Source: Verrucomicrobiaceae bacterium (GTDB lineage Bacteria > Verrucomicrobiota > Verrucomicrobiia > Verrucomicrobiales > Verrucomicrobiaceae). Taken from it: a stretch of DNA of 64,000 nt. Below the pieces are notes generated by a model. That model saw nothing but the letters and a program-made list of their open reading frames with translations, made no database searches and was not told the DNA's origin. The stretch covers positions 558,001 to 622,000 of the forward strand of contig JACKQF010000004.1 in assembly GCA_024232965.1 (NCBI GenBank), read 5' to 3'. Every line of letters starts with the position of its first letter. Within the stretch, counting starts at the first letter, position 1. Of this stretch, positions 1 to 8,565 are shown piece by piece. The translations under genes were made by a program, and so were the position numbers.

Positions 1-855
1 CTTCCGTGCCTCGGCCTCGGCTTGCTTCAGGGAGTCCTCCAACTGCCGGGCGCGCCGATCCGCATCGCGGCTACCATTGTCTTTGCTGGGTGCAGCGGGC
101 TCTGCGGTGACCCCGACCGCAGTCATGAACTCCTTTTGAACCAGGGATGCACGCGCCTCTGCGGCAGAAAGATTGCGCTGCAGGGTGGCAATGCGTTTTT
201 CAGATTGTTCACGCAGTTGGCTCAGCGTCTCCGTCGCCTTCGCCGCCTCTGCGCGGGCTTCATCGACCTCTACCCGCCCGGCGGTGAATTCTTTTTCGCG
301 CGCCGCCAGTTCCCTGGACAACTCAGTTTCGCGTTGCGATGCCTGATCGCGATGCTTTTCAAAACGCTCCGTCGTGTCACGCAACTTTACCTCCAGATCA
401 TCGGCGCGGCGAGTCACCGTGGCCAAGGTCTGCTCAATGGCAGCGAGGTGACCGCGCTCTGAATTCAGCGCCTTTTCCAGGTCCCCAATCCGCAGTTGAG
501 CGGGCGGCAGAAGTGCTGCGACCTCCTGAGTCTGGCGCAGATCCGCCTCCAGGCTGCCGATCCGTGCCACGGCTTGGTTTTGCGCAGCTTCAGCAGCGGT
601 TCGATGTGCGTCAAATTCGGCCACCAGGGCAGCATGAGTGGCCGCAGCAGCTTGGCGTTCAGCCTCCGCTTTGTGCGCCGCAGCGGCTGCCGCGGCCTCA
701 GCGGCGGCCTGCAGTTCGGCGATCTGTTTTTGGTGCAACCACCAGCCCAAGCCACCGCCAACGGCGATGATACCGACCAAAACCCCATCCAAAACACCAA
801 ATCCACCCTCGGCAGCGACGAGGGGCGACGGCAGGATGGACGAAATCAGAAGCAT
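1..855 (-). CDS. Membrane-anchored, Ala-rich coiled-coil protein (C-terminus outside window)
   Basis: Reading leftward from the ATG at 855, the frame stays open for 285 codons to the window edge, so the C-terminus is missing. An in-frame TAA lies a few codons upstream of the ATG, which fixes the start. Residues about 18-40 form one hydrophobic segment (GVLVGIIAVGGGLGWW), followed at once by a long charged, alanine-rich region with heptad character (about residues 42-245: AEAERQAAAATHAAL, LEVKLRDTTERFEKH, TLSQLREQSEKRI). The layout (short N-terminus, one membrane anchor, long coiled coil) is that of the N-terminal half of RmuC-type recombination proteins, but the diagnostic C-terminal nuclease-like domain would lie beyond position 1, so RmuC is only one possibility. 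It is divergent from serA, with 190 bp between. The forward-strand ORFs here are low-complexity shadows. Confidence 0.7.
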   Translation of the reverse strand, partial: MLLISSILPSPLVAAEGGFGVLDGVLVGIIAVGGGLGWWLHQKQIAELQAAAEAAAAAAAHKAEAERQAAAATHAALVAEFDAHRTAAEAAQNQAVARIGSLEADLRQTQEVAALLPPAQLRIGDLEKALNSERGHLAAIEQTLATVTRRADDLEVKLRDTTERFEKHRDQASQRETELSRELAAREKEFTAGRVEVDEARAEAAKATETLSQLREQSEKRIATLQRNLSAAEARASLVQKEFMTAVGVTAEPAAPSKDNGSRDADRRARQLEDSLKQAEAEARK

Positions 856-1045
856 GAGGCGGGCAATGGTAATAATCGAACATTAGGGCGGCTGTCGAGC
901 CCAGAATTGCAGCCGCAGAAAGGCAAAACGGGCCTTCGGAACGGAGGCTTGCGGCCCGGAGCCAGAAAACTGGGACGTTTTGCCTGTTGAGAACGGGCCA
1001 AAGGTGGCTAGTCTGCGCCCCCCAATTTCCCCCTAAACTCCAATC

Positions 1046-2656
1046 ATGTCCAAATACAACATCCTCATCGCTGGCAACAACGACCCCATCTCGAGCAAAG
1101 GCATCGACCTTCTCAAGGCGGAGCCGTCCTTCTCCGTTGAGGTGAATATGAACCTCAAAGCCGAGGCCGACATGATCGAGGCCTCCCGCAACGCCCACGC
1201 GATCATCGTGCGCAGCGGAGCCAAGGTCACCGCCAAAGTCATTGAGGCCGCGCCGAACCTGAGAGTCGTCGGTCGCGCGGGTGTTGGGGTCGATAACATT
1301 GATGTCGGCGTCGCCAGCAAGCGCGGCGTGGTGGTCATGAATACCCCCGGCGGCAATACCATCTCCACCGCAGAACAGGCCTTCACCCTCATGATGGCGC
1401 TGGCGCGCAAAACGCCCCAGGCACACGCCACGATCGTCAGCGGCAAGTGGGATCGCAAGAGCTTCCAAGGCACCGAAGTGTATGGCAAGACCCTCGTCGT
1501 GCTCGGCATGGGCCGCATCGGCGCAGAGTTCGCAAAGCGTGCGATGGCCTTTGGCATGCGCGTGGTGGCCTATGATCCTTACCTCTCCAAAAATCGCGCG
1601 GAAAGCCTGGGCGTGGAACTTTGCGAAGATCTGGATGCCGCCATCGTGCAGGCAGACTTCATCACAATGCACATGCCGCTGACGCCTGAGACGAAGCACA
1701 TGATCAACGCCAAGCGTCTGGCCAGCCTGAAAAAATCCTGCCGCATCATCAACTGCGCCCGTGGTGGCCTCATTGATGACGCCGCACTGGCCGCTGCGCT
1801 GACGGACGGCACCATCGCCGGCGCTGCCCTGGACGTCTTCGAGACCGAACCGCCTCCAGCAGACTATCCCCTGCTTACCGCGCCAAACACGGTCTTCACC
1901 CCACACCTCGGTGCCTCCACCGAAGAAGCCCAGGAAAACGTAGGCATCGAGATCGCCGAGGTCATCATGGCCAACCTGCTTCACGGCACGGTCGTGAACG
2001 CCGTGAACATGCCCAATGTCGATCCGCAGACGCTCGCCGCCATCGGTCCCTTCCTGAACTTCGGCGAACTGCTCGGCCGCCTCATTTCCCAGATTTCGCC
2101 AGCCCGCTCGAACGTGCTGCGCATCAACTACAGCGGCAAAGTTGGCAGCGGTGACACCACGCTGATCTCCCGCGCGGTGTTGAAGGGCTTCCTGGAGCGC
2201 GCCACCGGCAAGGAGCAGGTCAACTACATCAACGCCAACGGCGTGGCCGACAATCTCGGCATCCGCTTCACCGAAAGCCGCATCCCTGAGCCTACCGAAT
2301 ACCAGGACTTGATCGAAGTGAAGGTCAGCAACGACACCGATAGCGCCAGCATCGCCGGCACCTTCTTCGGTGGCGATCCGCGCATCGTGAAGGTCAATGG
2401 CCGCCGCATCGATGCAAAGCCTGAAGGCACGCTCTTGTTGATCGAAAACATCGACCGCCCTGGCATGATAGCCACCTACAGCGCGATCCTTGGCGAAAAC
2501 AACGTCAACATCGCCGACATGTCGCTCAGCCGCGACAAGAGCTGTGGCAATGCGCTGACCCTGCTCACGCTGGACTCCGCGCCCTCCGCAGAGGTCATCG
2601 CCAAGCTGGAGCAGGTCGAAGGCATCCGCCGCATCCATTGCGTCGCGGTATCCTAA
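1046..2656 (+). CDS. serA: D-3-phosphoglycerate dehydrogenase
   Basis: First step of phosphorylated serine biosynthesis: NAD-dependent oxidation of 3-phosphoglycerate to 3-phosphohydroxypyruvate in the cytoplasm. The 536-residue protein has the full long-form layout: N-terminal substrate domain, NAD-binding Rossmann domain with GMGRIG at residues 154-159, catalytic Arg (ARGG, about 239), Glu (about 268) and His (HLGAST, about 287), an intervening ASB-type domain (about 320-450), and a C-terminal ACT domain (about 460-536, starting LLLIENIDRPGM). In characterised long forms the ACT domain binds serine or otherwise controls the enzyme. The start ATG at 1046 gives the normal N-terminus; no Shine-Dalgarno sequence is visible. 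It converges on the Kelch gene with only 12 bp between the stop codons. Confidence 0.97.
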   Translation: MSKYNILIAGNNDPISSKGIDLLKAEPSFSVEVNMNLKAEADMIEASRNAHAIIVRSGAKVTAKVIEAAPNLRVVGRAGVGVDNIDVGVASKRGVVVMNTPGGNTISTAEQAFTLMMALARKTPQAHATIVSGKWDRKSFQGTEVYGKTLVVLGMGRIGAEFAKRAMAFGMRVVAYDPYLSKNRAESLGVELCEDLDAAIVQADFITMHMPLTPETKHMINAKRLASLKKSCRIINCARGGLIDDAALAAALTDGTIAGAALDVFETEPPPADYPLLTAPNTVFTPHLGASTEEAQENVGIEIAEVIMANLLHGTVVNAVNMPNVDPQTLAAIGPFLNFGELLGRLISQISPARSNVLRINYSGKVGSGDTTLISRAVLKGFLERATGKEQVNYINANGVADNLGIRFTESRIPEPTEYQDLIEVKVSNDTDSASIAGTFFGGDPRIVKVNGRRIDAKPEGTLLLIENIDRPGMIATYSAILGENNVNIADMSLSRDKSCGNALTLLTLDSAPSAEVIAKLEQVEGIRRIHCVAVS

Positions 2657-2668
2657 CGGCCGCTCCGT

Positions 2669-3694
2669 TCAACTCCCCTTACCCAACAAATCTGCCACCG
2701 CGATCCGGTAGCACTTGTCGGTGCGTGATTTCTTTTGGTCCTCGCCACCCAGGCAATAGACATAGCCGTCATGCACCACTATCGAGACCATCGCTGCGTA
2801 CGGAAGGCGCGGCGCGCGGGTATAGGTATCCGCTTTGACGTGGTAAAACCAGGCTTCATCCGTGAAGCCCCGCTCATCGCTCGGGTAGCCGCCCGCCAGA
2901 TAAATCGTATCCGCGTCCAGCGTGACCGCAGAAAGCCCGCGCACGGCGGAAGGCAGGCTCTTGCAACGCCTCCAGACGTTACTGCTCTTTTCGAACGCGT
3001 AGGCCACGTCGGTATTCTTGACCGTACCCGCAGCGGCATCCCAGTTAGCACCCCCGAACACAAACAGCGTCTCCCCCGCAACGGCAGAGGCCGCCGTCCC
3101 AAAAGCCTGCCCAGGGAAATCAGGCAAGGATCGCAGGCTGCCACCATCGCGAAGATTCACCGCAAACGCCGCACGCCGCAGCCCCGCTAACTCCGCCGCA
3201 TCCTCGCAACCACCCACAACGATCAACTCATCCCCGATGACACCACCCGCGGCAAGAACCGCCTTCAGCGGCAGCGCCGCTGTGGAGACATCGCCAAACG
3301 TCACCCTGCCGAGCAAACCCGAGGGAGCCACACCCGTCGAGCCCCCTGCAAACACCATCTTCCCCGCATGGATGCCCGACACCGCGTAGCCGAGTGGCGC
3401 AGGCAGATCCCAGGGCGCGAAGGTCGGCGTGTCGTCCCACTTCAGCGTCGTGCGGGACAGCGCGTGGGTCGCCTTCGACCAATGCTTCACATCGTTCGAC
3501 CAATTCGTGCCGCCAGCGATGACCAAGTGATCCCCTACACCGCCTGCGATGAACCCACCGCTGGCCTCCGGCATCGCTGGCAACTGCGTCCAGCGCGGTG
3601 CCGCACAGGAACTCAACAGTGCAGGAACGGAAAGCGCGTAGCTAAGCCTCAGGAGGAAGCACTTCTTTTTGATCGACATTGGTTGCATGCACAT
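2669..3694 (-). CDS. Kelch-repeat lipoprotein (NanM/YjhT-like mutarotase family)
   Basis: A 341-residue exported beta-propeller. The N-terminus has basic residues (SIKKK), a hydrophobic stretch and a lipobox ending LLSSC, predicting lipidation at the Cys near residue 30. The mature part has repeated Kelch-type blades with GG pairs (HLVIAGGTNW, KMVFAGGS, ELIVVGGCED, TLFVFGGANW, TIYLAGGYP, YVYCLGGED), roughly six. The TNW after the first GG matches the cyclically permuted mutarotase/sialic acid epimerase branch (NanM/YjhT-like), but no sialic acid genes are visible here, so the substrate is unknown. The ATG at 3694 overlaps the upstream gene by 53 bp; the ATG at 3679 is an alternative start. 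It probably shares a transcript with the two Cys-rich genes upstream. Confidence 0.75.
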   Translation of the reverse strand: MCMQPMSIKKKCFLLRLSYALSVPALLSSCAAPRWTQLPAMPEASGGFIAGGVGDHLVIAGGTNWSNDVKHWSKATHALSRTTLKWDDTPTFAPWDLPAPLGYAVSGIHAGKMVFAGGSTGVAPSGLLGRVTFGDVSTAALPLKAVLAAGGVIGDELIVVGGCEDAAELAGLRRAAFAVNLRDGGSLRSLPDFPGQAFGTAASAVAGETLFVFGGANWDAAAGTVKNTDVAYAFEKSSNVWRRCKSLPSAVRGLSAVTLDADTIYLAGGYPSDERGFTDEAWFYHVKADTYTRAPRLPYAAMVSIVVHDGYVYCLGGEDQKKSRTDKCYRIAVADLLGKGS

Positions 3695-4199
3695 AGGAAT
3701 CGATCATTGCCCCCGGCATCTTCCAATCTGCGCGTAATCTCACGTCATCCGCAGGACGCGTCGCGGGGACGGCGGCATCTTCCGTTCGGCGCATCTCCCA
3801 CCAGCACTGACCGCAGTGGTTGTGCTGGTGATCGATGACAAATCCCGCCCGTTTCATCAAGGGACCGATCCAACCGATGCAGTGATCGCAATAGTCGCGA
3901 TACTGCTCCAGCCCGTTCTGGATGAGGAATCCCTTGGAAGGACAGGCATGCATGTCGATGCGGTAGAACTTGTCCGAAGACGTGCAAATAAAGCCGGCCG
4001 CCTCCTCCTCCAGAGTGTGCGCCCAGTACTTTTTCATCCCCTCGATGCCCTCGTTGACGATCATCTCGCCCGCATGACGCTGGGAGTCCTGATGGATCGC
4101 CTCGTCCCAGTATTGCTTCACCAATTCATCGCCACCCATCTCGCGCAGCCATTCAAAGGTCCACTCGTAGTGGCCGCAGAAGTCGTAACAACCGATCAT
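3642..4199 (-). CDS. Cys-rich protein, possible ATC-hydrolase-like fold (copy 2)
   Basis: A 185-residue cytoplasmic protein with no signal peptide. Conserved-looking cysteines lie in a CPSKGF segment, a CDHC pair and a CGQCWWE pair near residues 85-135. The same spacing (CP, then CxHC, then a G-C-containing strand) occurs in the neighbouring gene at 4196-4693, so the two look like diverged paralogues. The pattern recalls the L-2-amino-thiazoline-4-carboxylate hydrolase family (PF14196-like), where a conserved CP and C-terminal G-x-C motif occur; this is recall of a pattern, not a search result. Its ATG overlaps the TGA of the upstream gene by 4 bp, which implies translational coupling. The C-terminal 18 codons overlap the start of the Kelch gene. 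Confidence 0.55.
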   Translation of the reverse strand: MIGCYDFCGHYEWTFEWLREMGGDELVKQYWDEAIHQDSQRHAGEMIVNEGIEGMKKYWAHTLEEEAAGFICTSSDKFYRIDMHACPSKGFLIQNGLEQYRDYCDHCIGWIGPLMKRAGFVIDHQHNHCGQCWWEMRRTEDAAVPATRPADDVRLRADWKMPGAMIDSYVHATNVDQKEVLPPEA

Positions 4200-4693
4200 G
4201 ACTGCACCTCCTTGATGGCATCCAGGGTTTGGGCAGCAGGCGCCGATGCCGCCAAATAAAAGCGCTGACGGCAGGAACCCCCGCCACCTTCAACCCGCAC
4301 CGTCACACCCGCCGGGCGGCCGATGGCTTCGCTGACAAAATAACAGTGTTGGCAAAAGCAGGGAACGATCTCCCGCGATTGCTCGCGCAAATGGGCGATC
4401 ATCGGGCAGGTGCGCACTTCCACCTCCACATGATCCGCGGCGTCTGTTACACTGACGTCCGACCCCGGCTCTGCCGCGAAGAAGGTCCGCCAATAATCCG
4501 CCACCGCCGCTAGGCCACCCGCAGTCCATCGGTCAGAGACCGGGCGATAGTATCGCGTGCCGATGTCCTCCCAATAACGTCGCAATCCGTCCGCTCCAAA
4601 GCGGCCCTGGATGAATCGAAACGTCGCATTGATGGCCGTGTAAAATCCGGCTGCACCGACCGGCTTGGTATCCTGGTAGGGTAACGCATTCAT
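4196..4693 (-). CDS. Cys-rich protein, possible ATC-hydrolase-like fold (copy 1)
   Basis: A 165-residue soluble protein. The N-terminal half (about residues 15-90) looks helical (RFIQGRFGADGLRRYWEDIG). The second half holds TCPMIAHL, CFCQHC and GGGGSCRQRFYL, the three elements expected for ATC-hydrolase-like proteins: a CP motif, a CxxC or CxHC pair, and a final G-x-C-x-x-x-F strand. The actual substrate cannot be told from sequence. It is the first gene of a three-gene minus-strand run with its paralogue (4-bp overlap) and the Kelch lipoprotein. The ATG at 4693 lies 22 bp from the stop of coaX, which is on the same strand and upstream, so coaX could be part of the same transcript. Confidence 0.6.
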   Translation of the reverse strand: MNALPYQDTKPVGAAGFYTAINATFRFIQGRFGADGLRRYWEDIGTRYYRPVSDRWTAGGLAAVADYWRTFFAAEPGSDVSVTDAADHVEVEVRTCPMIAHLREQSREIVPCFCQHCYFVSEAIGRPAGVTVRVEGGGGSCRQRFYLAASAPAAQTLDAIKEVQS

Positions 4694-4715
4694 GGTAAAA
4701 AACTCTGTCGGCTTG

Positions 4716-5453
4716 CTAGGAATTCAGGTTCGCCACGATGCGCAGCCCTTGCAGCGTCAGGTCTGAATCCGATGGGATATTCCCGTCCAGGCCCGCCACG
4801 ATCCACGCTGCATCACCGCCCGTTGCGACCACTTTGAGATCGTCGCTGACTCCCAACTCCTTGCGCAAGGCATCCAAAATGCCGCGAATCATCCCGCGAT
4901 ACCCGATCGCCGCACCGGCAAGGATCGCGCCCTCCGTGGATTGCCCAATCGCCGCCTCCGGCTCCCGCAAATCGACACGCGGCAGCAGGGCGGTGCGCTC
5001 ATGCAGGTAGTCCGTCATCAGCCTGAGCCCCGGCGCGATGACACCGCCGACGTAGTCTTTGTCTGCGGACAGCACATCAAACGTCACTGCCGTCCCAAAG
5101 TCGATCACCACACCCGGCGCGCCATGCAAATGAAAGAGCGCGACCGCATTCGCCAGCCGATCTGGCCCGATGGTCTCCGGCTTCGGGTAACGGATCCCGA
5201 TGCCCATCGGCGTCTTGCAGGTCAGTTCCAGAAGATCCGCACCATAGACGCCGCGAAAGGCGGGCACCGCCTTCGGCACGACGCTGCACAGCGCAGGACG
5301 GTGGAATTTCCAGTCCGCAACCGCCGCCTGGATGTTGTCGGGGGAAACCTCCCGGGTCAACAGCTCCCGCCGGTCCAGCACGCCTTCGCGCGTGGCCAGC
5401 CCCAGCTTGGTGCGCCCGTTGCCGACATCGATGAGCAGGTAGTCCCCCTTCAT
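4716..5453 (-). CDS. coaX: Type III pantothenate kinase
   Basis: ATP-dependent phosphorylation of pantothenate, the first step of coenzyme A synthesis. The 245-residue protein shows the ASKHA-fold motifs of CoaX: phosphate loop DVGNGRTK at residues 9-16, GPDRL at 96-100, DFGTA at 118-122 and GGVIAPG at 136-142. Length fits the family (about 245-265). The start is the ATG at 5453, directly before the first beta-strand (MKGDYLLIDVG); a longer in-frame reading to 5672 would run back over the DAHP synthase N-terminus and adds nothing family-like. Divergent from the DAHP synthase gene, with 108 bp of shared upstream DNA. Confidence 0.95.
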   Translation of the reverse strand: MKGDYLLIDVGNGRTKLGLATREGVLDRRELLTREVSPDNIQAAVADWKFHRPALCSVVPKAVPAFRGVYGADLLELTCKTPMGIGIRYPKPETIGPDRLANAVALFHLHGAPGVVIDFGTAVTFDVLSADKDYVGGVIAPGLRLMTDYLHERTALLPRVDLREPEAAIGQSTEGAILAGAAIGYRGMIRGILDALRKELGVSDDLKVVATGGDAAWIVAGLDGNIPSDSDLTLQGLRIVANLNS

Positions 5454-5561
5454 GGTGATAGTATGCGCAAGGGTTGCGCTGCTTTCGGGCAACTGTCCAA
5501 AGGTTTTGCATCCTGGGTCAGAATGCGCCACCTTGGAGGCCCCCAAACGAAAATCGCCGCT

Positions 5562-6605
5562 ATGGACAAGGTCACCAATCTCCACATCGCCTCCAATACC
5601 CCCCTGCCATCCCCCAAGGCGCTGTGCGCAGAAATCGCCCCCACCGAGGCGCAGGCAGATTTCATCGCCCAATCACGTCAGGAGATTCGCGAGATCCTTT
5701 TCGGCGACGACCACCGCTTTCTTGTCATCGTCGGCCCCTGCTCCATTCATGATCCTGAAGCCGGAATGGACTATGCGCGCAAGCTCGCCGCCCTCGCCCA
5801 CGAGCTGAAAGATCGGCTCTGCATCGTCATGCGCGTCTATTTTGAAAAGCCACGCACCACTGTAGGCTGGAAGGGCCTGATCATGGACCCGGATCTCGAT
5901 GGCACCTGCAATATCCCCGATGGCCTCAAACTGGCTCGCCGCATTTTGCGCGACATCATCGACCTGAATCTCGCCACGGCCACCGAGTTGCTCGACCCGA
6001 TCACGCCGCAATACATCGCCGACCTCATCTCCTGGTCCGCCATCGGTGCACGCACCACGGAGAGCCAAACGCACCGCCAGATGGCCTCCGGCCTTTCGAT
6101 GCCCTTGGGCTTCAAGAATGGCACCTTCGGCCACCTGCAGCCCGCCGTGAACGCCATCAAGGCCGCCATGCAGCCGCAGACCTTCCTCGGTGTCAGTGAC
6201 GATGGCGTCGCCTCTGCCGTGACGACCAGCGGCAATCCCAGCTGCCACATCATCCTGCGCGGTGGCGAAGACGGCCCGAATTACGGTGCCGACAACGTCG
6301 CCGAAACTCGCGACGCGCTCGAGGCCGCCAAGCTGAAGCCCTGCATCATGATCGACGCCAGCCACGGCAACTGCGCCAAAAACCACAACCGCATGCCCAA
6401 CGTCTTCCGCGAGATCGTTCGCCAGCGCGTCGCCGGAGAAGACTCCATCATCGGGGCCATGCTCGAGAGCAACCTCGTCGGTGGAAACCAAAAGTTCCCG
6501 CAGCCCCTGGATCAACTCGTCCGCGGCCAGTCCATCACCGACGCCTGCATCGACTGGGAAACCACCGAAGAACTGCTCCGCGAAGCCCATCGCCTCCTAG
6601 CATAG
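5562..6605 (+). CDS. aroF: 3-deoxy-7-phosphoheptulonate (DAHP) synthase, class I AroF/G/H type
   Basis: Condenses phosphoenolpyruvate and erythrose 4-phosphate, the entry to the shikimate pathway. The 347-residue length and the motifs GPCSIHD (residues 58-64), RVYFEKPRTTVGWKG (91-105), GFKNGTFG and the SHGNCAKNH metal-binding segment are those of the AroFGH class with an N-terminal extension that in relatives carries the aromatic amino-acid feedback site. Which amino acid inhibits it cannot be read with certainty, so the symbol stands for the family. The start at 5562 is chosen because an upstream in-frame stretch overlaps coaX on the other strand and does not look like protein of this family. 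Seventeen or more codons before the nuclease gene reading frame overlap its 3' end. Confidence 0.95.
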   Translation: MDKVTNLHIASNTPLPSPKALCAEIAPTEAQADFIAQSRQEIREILFGDDHRFLVIVGPCSIHDPEAGMDYARKLAALAHELKDRLCIVMRVYFEKPRTTVGWKGLIMDPDLDGTCNIPDGLKLARRILRDIIDLNLATATELLDPITPQYIADLISWSAIGARTTESQTHRQMASGLSMPLGFKNGTFGHLQPAVNAIKAAMQPQTFLGVSDDGVASAVTTSGNPSCHIILRGGEDGPNYGADNVAETRDALEAAKLKPCIMIDASHGNCAKNHNRMPNVFREIVRQRVAGEDSIIGAMLESNLVGGNQKFPQPLDQLVRGQSITDACIDWETTEELLREAHRLLA

Positions 6606-6718
6606 CCAGCGCTCCCAGTCTGCCCCCAGGCGCCTTTGACACAGGCGACCTCCGCCCCCACGTTCAGGGCATCGATACCCCAGCCCTCATCACCGTCACT
6701 CACCCTCGCGGCATCCAT

Positions 6719-7681
6719 TTGCCGGAGGCAGATCTGTGGCTGGATCCACCCTTCGCGGCAGAGCATGCCTTTGTTTCTCACGCCCATAGCGACCACGTCG
6801 GTCGGCACCGCCACGTCTATTGCACCGCCTTGACGGAGGCCATCATGCGCGAGCGCTACCGCATCGGGAAAAAGACCGTCTTCCACTCCCTGCCCCTGCG
6901 CACGCCGACACCCTGGGGCGATTGGGAAATGAACCTCCTGCCTGCTGGCCACATCGCAGGTTCCGCGATGCTCCACCTCACACGCAAGACAGATGGCAGC
7001 ACTCTGCTTTACACGGGCGACTACAAACTCAGCCAAGGCCTCAGCGCCGAGCGCTGCGAACTGCGCTGCGCCGATGTCTTGATCATGGAGACCACCTTCG
7101 GTCGCCCCCACTACTGCTTCCCACCGCGCCAGACCGTCATCGATCAGATCCGCACCTTTGCCAGCCAAACGCTGAGCCAGCAAAAGATCCCCCTGCTGCT
7201 CGGTTACTCCTTGGGCAAGGCCCAGGAAATCCTCGCCGCACTCAGCGGTCTCGACGTGCCCGTCATGGCGCATGAATCCGTCATCAAGATGACTCAGATC
7301 ATCGCCCCCCACATGGGGCCCCTGCCCACCCTCCTCCCCTTTGATGCCGCCCAAGCAACGGGTCACGTGCTCGTCTTCCCCCCGCACGTCTCCCGCACCA
7401 CCAAACTCCAGTCGCTCCCGACCCGCAAAGCCATGGTCACCGGATGGGCCCTCGATGCCCGGGCCAAGTATCAGTACCGCGTCGATGAACTCATCCCCCT
7501 CAGCGATCACGCCGACTACCCCGAACTGCTAGAGACCGTCGAGACCGTAAAGCCCCGTCGCACCTACCTCGTGCACGGATTCGTCCAGGAGTTCGGCGCC
7601 GACCTCCGCGCCAGAGGCTGGGACGCCCGCAGCCTGGGTCGCGAGGATCAACTGGAGCTAGACATCTTCACCCGCCGCTAA
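6719..7681 (+). CDS. Metallo-beta-lactamase-fold nuclease (ligase-associated exonuclease-like); true start probably upstream
   Basis: A 320-residue (from the TTG at 6719) MBL-fold protein. It carries HAHSDHVG (metal site), a GHIAGSAM strand, YTGDYKLS, METTFGRP, and SDHAD plus LVHG near the C-terminus, the pattern of CPSF/RNase J-like and ligase-associated DNA exonucleases. The substrate could be DNA or RNA. Family proteins begin with a beta-strand and an R-G pair before the IDP segment. The reading frame upstream of 6719 encodes ALITVTHPRGIHL, which fits that missing strand, yet it has no ATG, GTG or TTG before the preceding in-frame stop. A CTG at 6620 is the best candidate start. Follows the DAHP synthase gene on the same strand. 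Confidence 0.85.
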   Translation: MPEADLWLDPPFAAEHAFVSHAHSDHVGRHRHVYCTALTEAIMRERYRIGKKTVFHSLPLRTPTPWGDWEMNLLPAGHIAGSAMLHLTRKTDGSTLLYTGDYKLSQGLSAERCELRCADVLIMETTFGRPHYCFPPRQTVIDQIRTFASQTLSQQKIPLLLGYSLGKAQEILAALSGLDVPVMAHESVIKMTQIIAPHMGPLPTLLPFDAAQATGHVLVFPPHVSRTTKLQSLPTRKAMVTGWALDARAKYQYRVDELIPLSDHADYPELLETVETVKPRRTYLVHGFVQEFGADLRARGWDARSLGREDQLELDIFTRR

Positions 7682-7905
7682 CCCCACATCCCACAGAAGA
7701 CATCCGTCATCCCAAGGAATCACACCCCAACCCGACCGCCTTCATTCAAAGCTCGCGACAATCCAACCCATTGAACCAAGCGCGGCCCCGGAGCGGCGCG
7801 CGTCCCGCCGCCACCCCCCCCCAAAGCGAAGCCTCACTGAACCGATCACATCTCAATTTTCACTGACGCACTTCCCCCACCAAGCCAGACCTCTGGCACC
7901 GTGTC

Positions 7906-8427
7906 TCAGCGCTGACTTGGAGGTTCTGCTCGATCCAAGGTCACCATCCGGAATGGAAAGAGGTTCTCTATGGCATCCGGATAGATGTTCCAGTGCTCGC
8001 TAAAATCTGTTCTCCCATCCTTGCGAATCAGGACAATTCCTTCTGATGTCTTCTTGAGTGTGAGTGGCGGTAGATGAATGACCTCCGGATCCGTTCTCGC
8101 GTCCAAGAAAGGCAGGCCACCGTCGCTACTGCCCTTGTGGAACGAAATCAAAATCACCCCGTTCTCTTCACGGAATGTTCCAGAGAATTTACAAATGTTG
8201 TAGGCAAAACTATCCAGCGTCACTTTCCCGTCATTCCGAAATTGAAACGTGCAGGTTCCCGAACTCTGAGCCGAATCAGCAAAAGTGAGTTCCCCTTCCT
8301 TCCCAATTAGATCGCCCACCTTCATCTGCCCATTTGAACTGCCGTCCTGGGAAAAAGATGAGCCTTCGTGATCTTTGCACCCTTGCGAGAAGATCAGTAG
8401 AGTCAGAAGAAGGATGCAATGCCTCAT
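7906..8427 (-). CDS. Hypothetical lipoprotein
   Basis: A 173-residue exported protein. The N-terminus MRHCILLLTLLIFSQGC is a lipoprotein signal peptide with FSQGC as lipobox, so the mature protein begins at Cys17. The rest is soluble and beta-rich: a central CTFQFRNDG and KFSGTFREENG pattern recalls small domains that report the effect of a parameter on a strand pair, but no family is recognised. The ATG at 8427 directly precedes the signal sequence. The 224 bp between this stop and the nuclease gene contain nothing that can be supported. Confidence 0.7.
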   Translation of the reverse strand: MRHCILLLTLLIFSQGCKDHEGSSFSQDGSSNGQMKVGDLIGKEGELTFADSAQSSGTCTFQFRNDGKVTLDSFAYNICKFSGTFREENGVILISFHKGSSDGGLPFLDARTDPEVIHLPPLTLKKTSEGIVLIRKDGRTDFSEHWNIYPDAIENLFPFRMVTLDRAEPPSQR

Positions 8428-8565
8428 CTTTTTAAAACGTCTCAGCTGTGCCGACCACCGGGGCGGAGTGGCGCTCCGAGATGGGATGGCGGGTTAAAGT
8501 TACCGAAGACATGTCCGACAGAGCCGCCCCGACGGTTGGCTCCAGCGCTTTATCCTCTTCGGACA

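Noticed and set aside
22..990. Forward-strand ORFs over the coiled-coil gene
   Set aside because: The opposite strand gives a continuous Ala-rich coiled coil open from 855 to the edge; the plus ORFs show no domain character.
698..2638. 646-codon ORF on the minus strand over serA
   Set aside because: It is antisense to serA, with a repetitive His/Asp/Gly composition typical of GC-rich shadow frames; serA is fully supported by motifs.
4941..5561. Upstream extension of the DAHP synthase frame
   Set aside because: It overlaps coaX in antisense and has no family similarity; the proper N-terminus starts at 5562.
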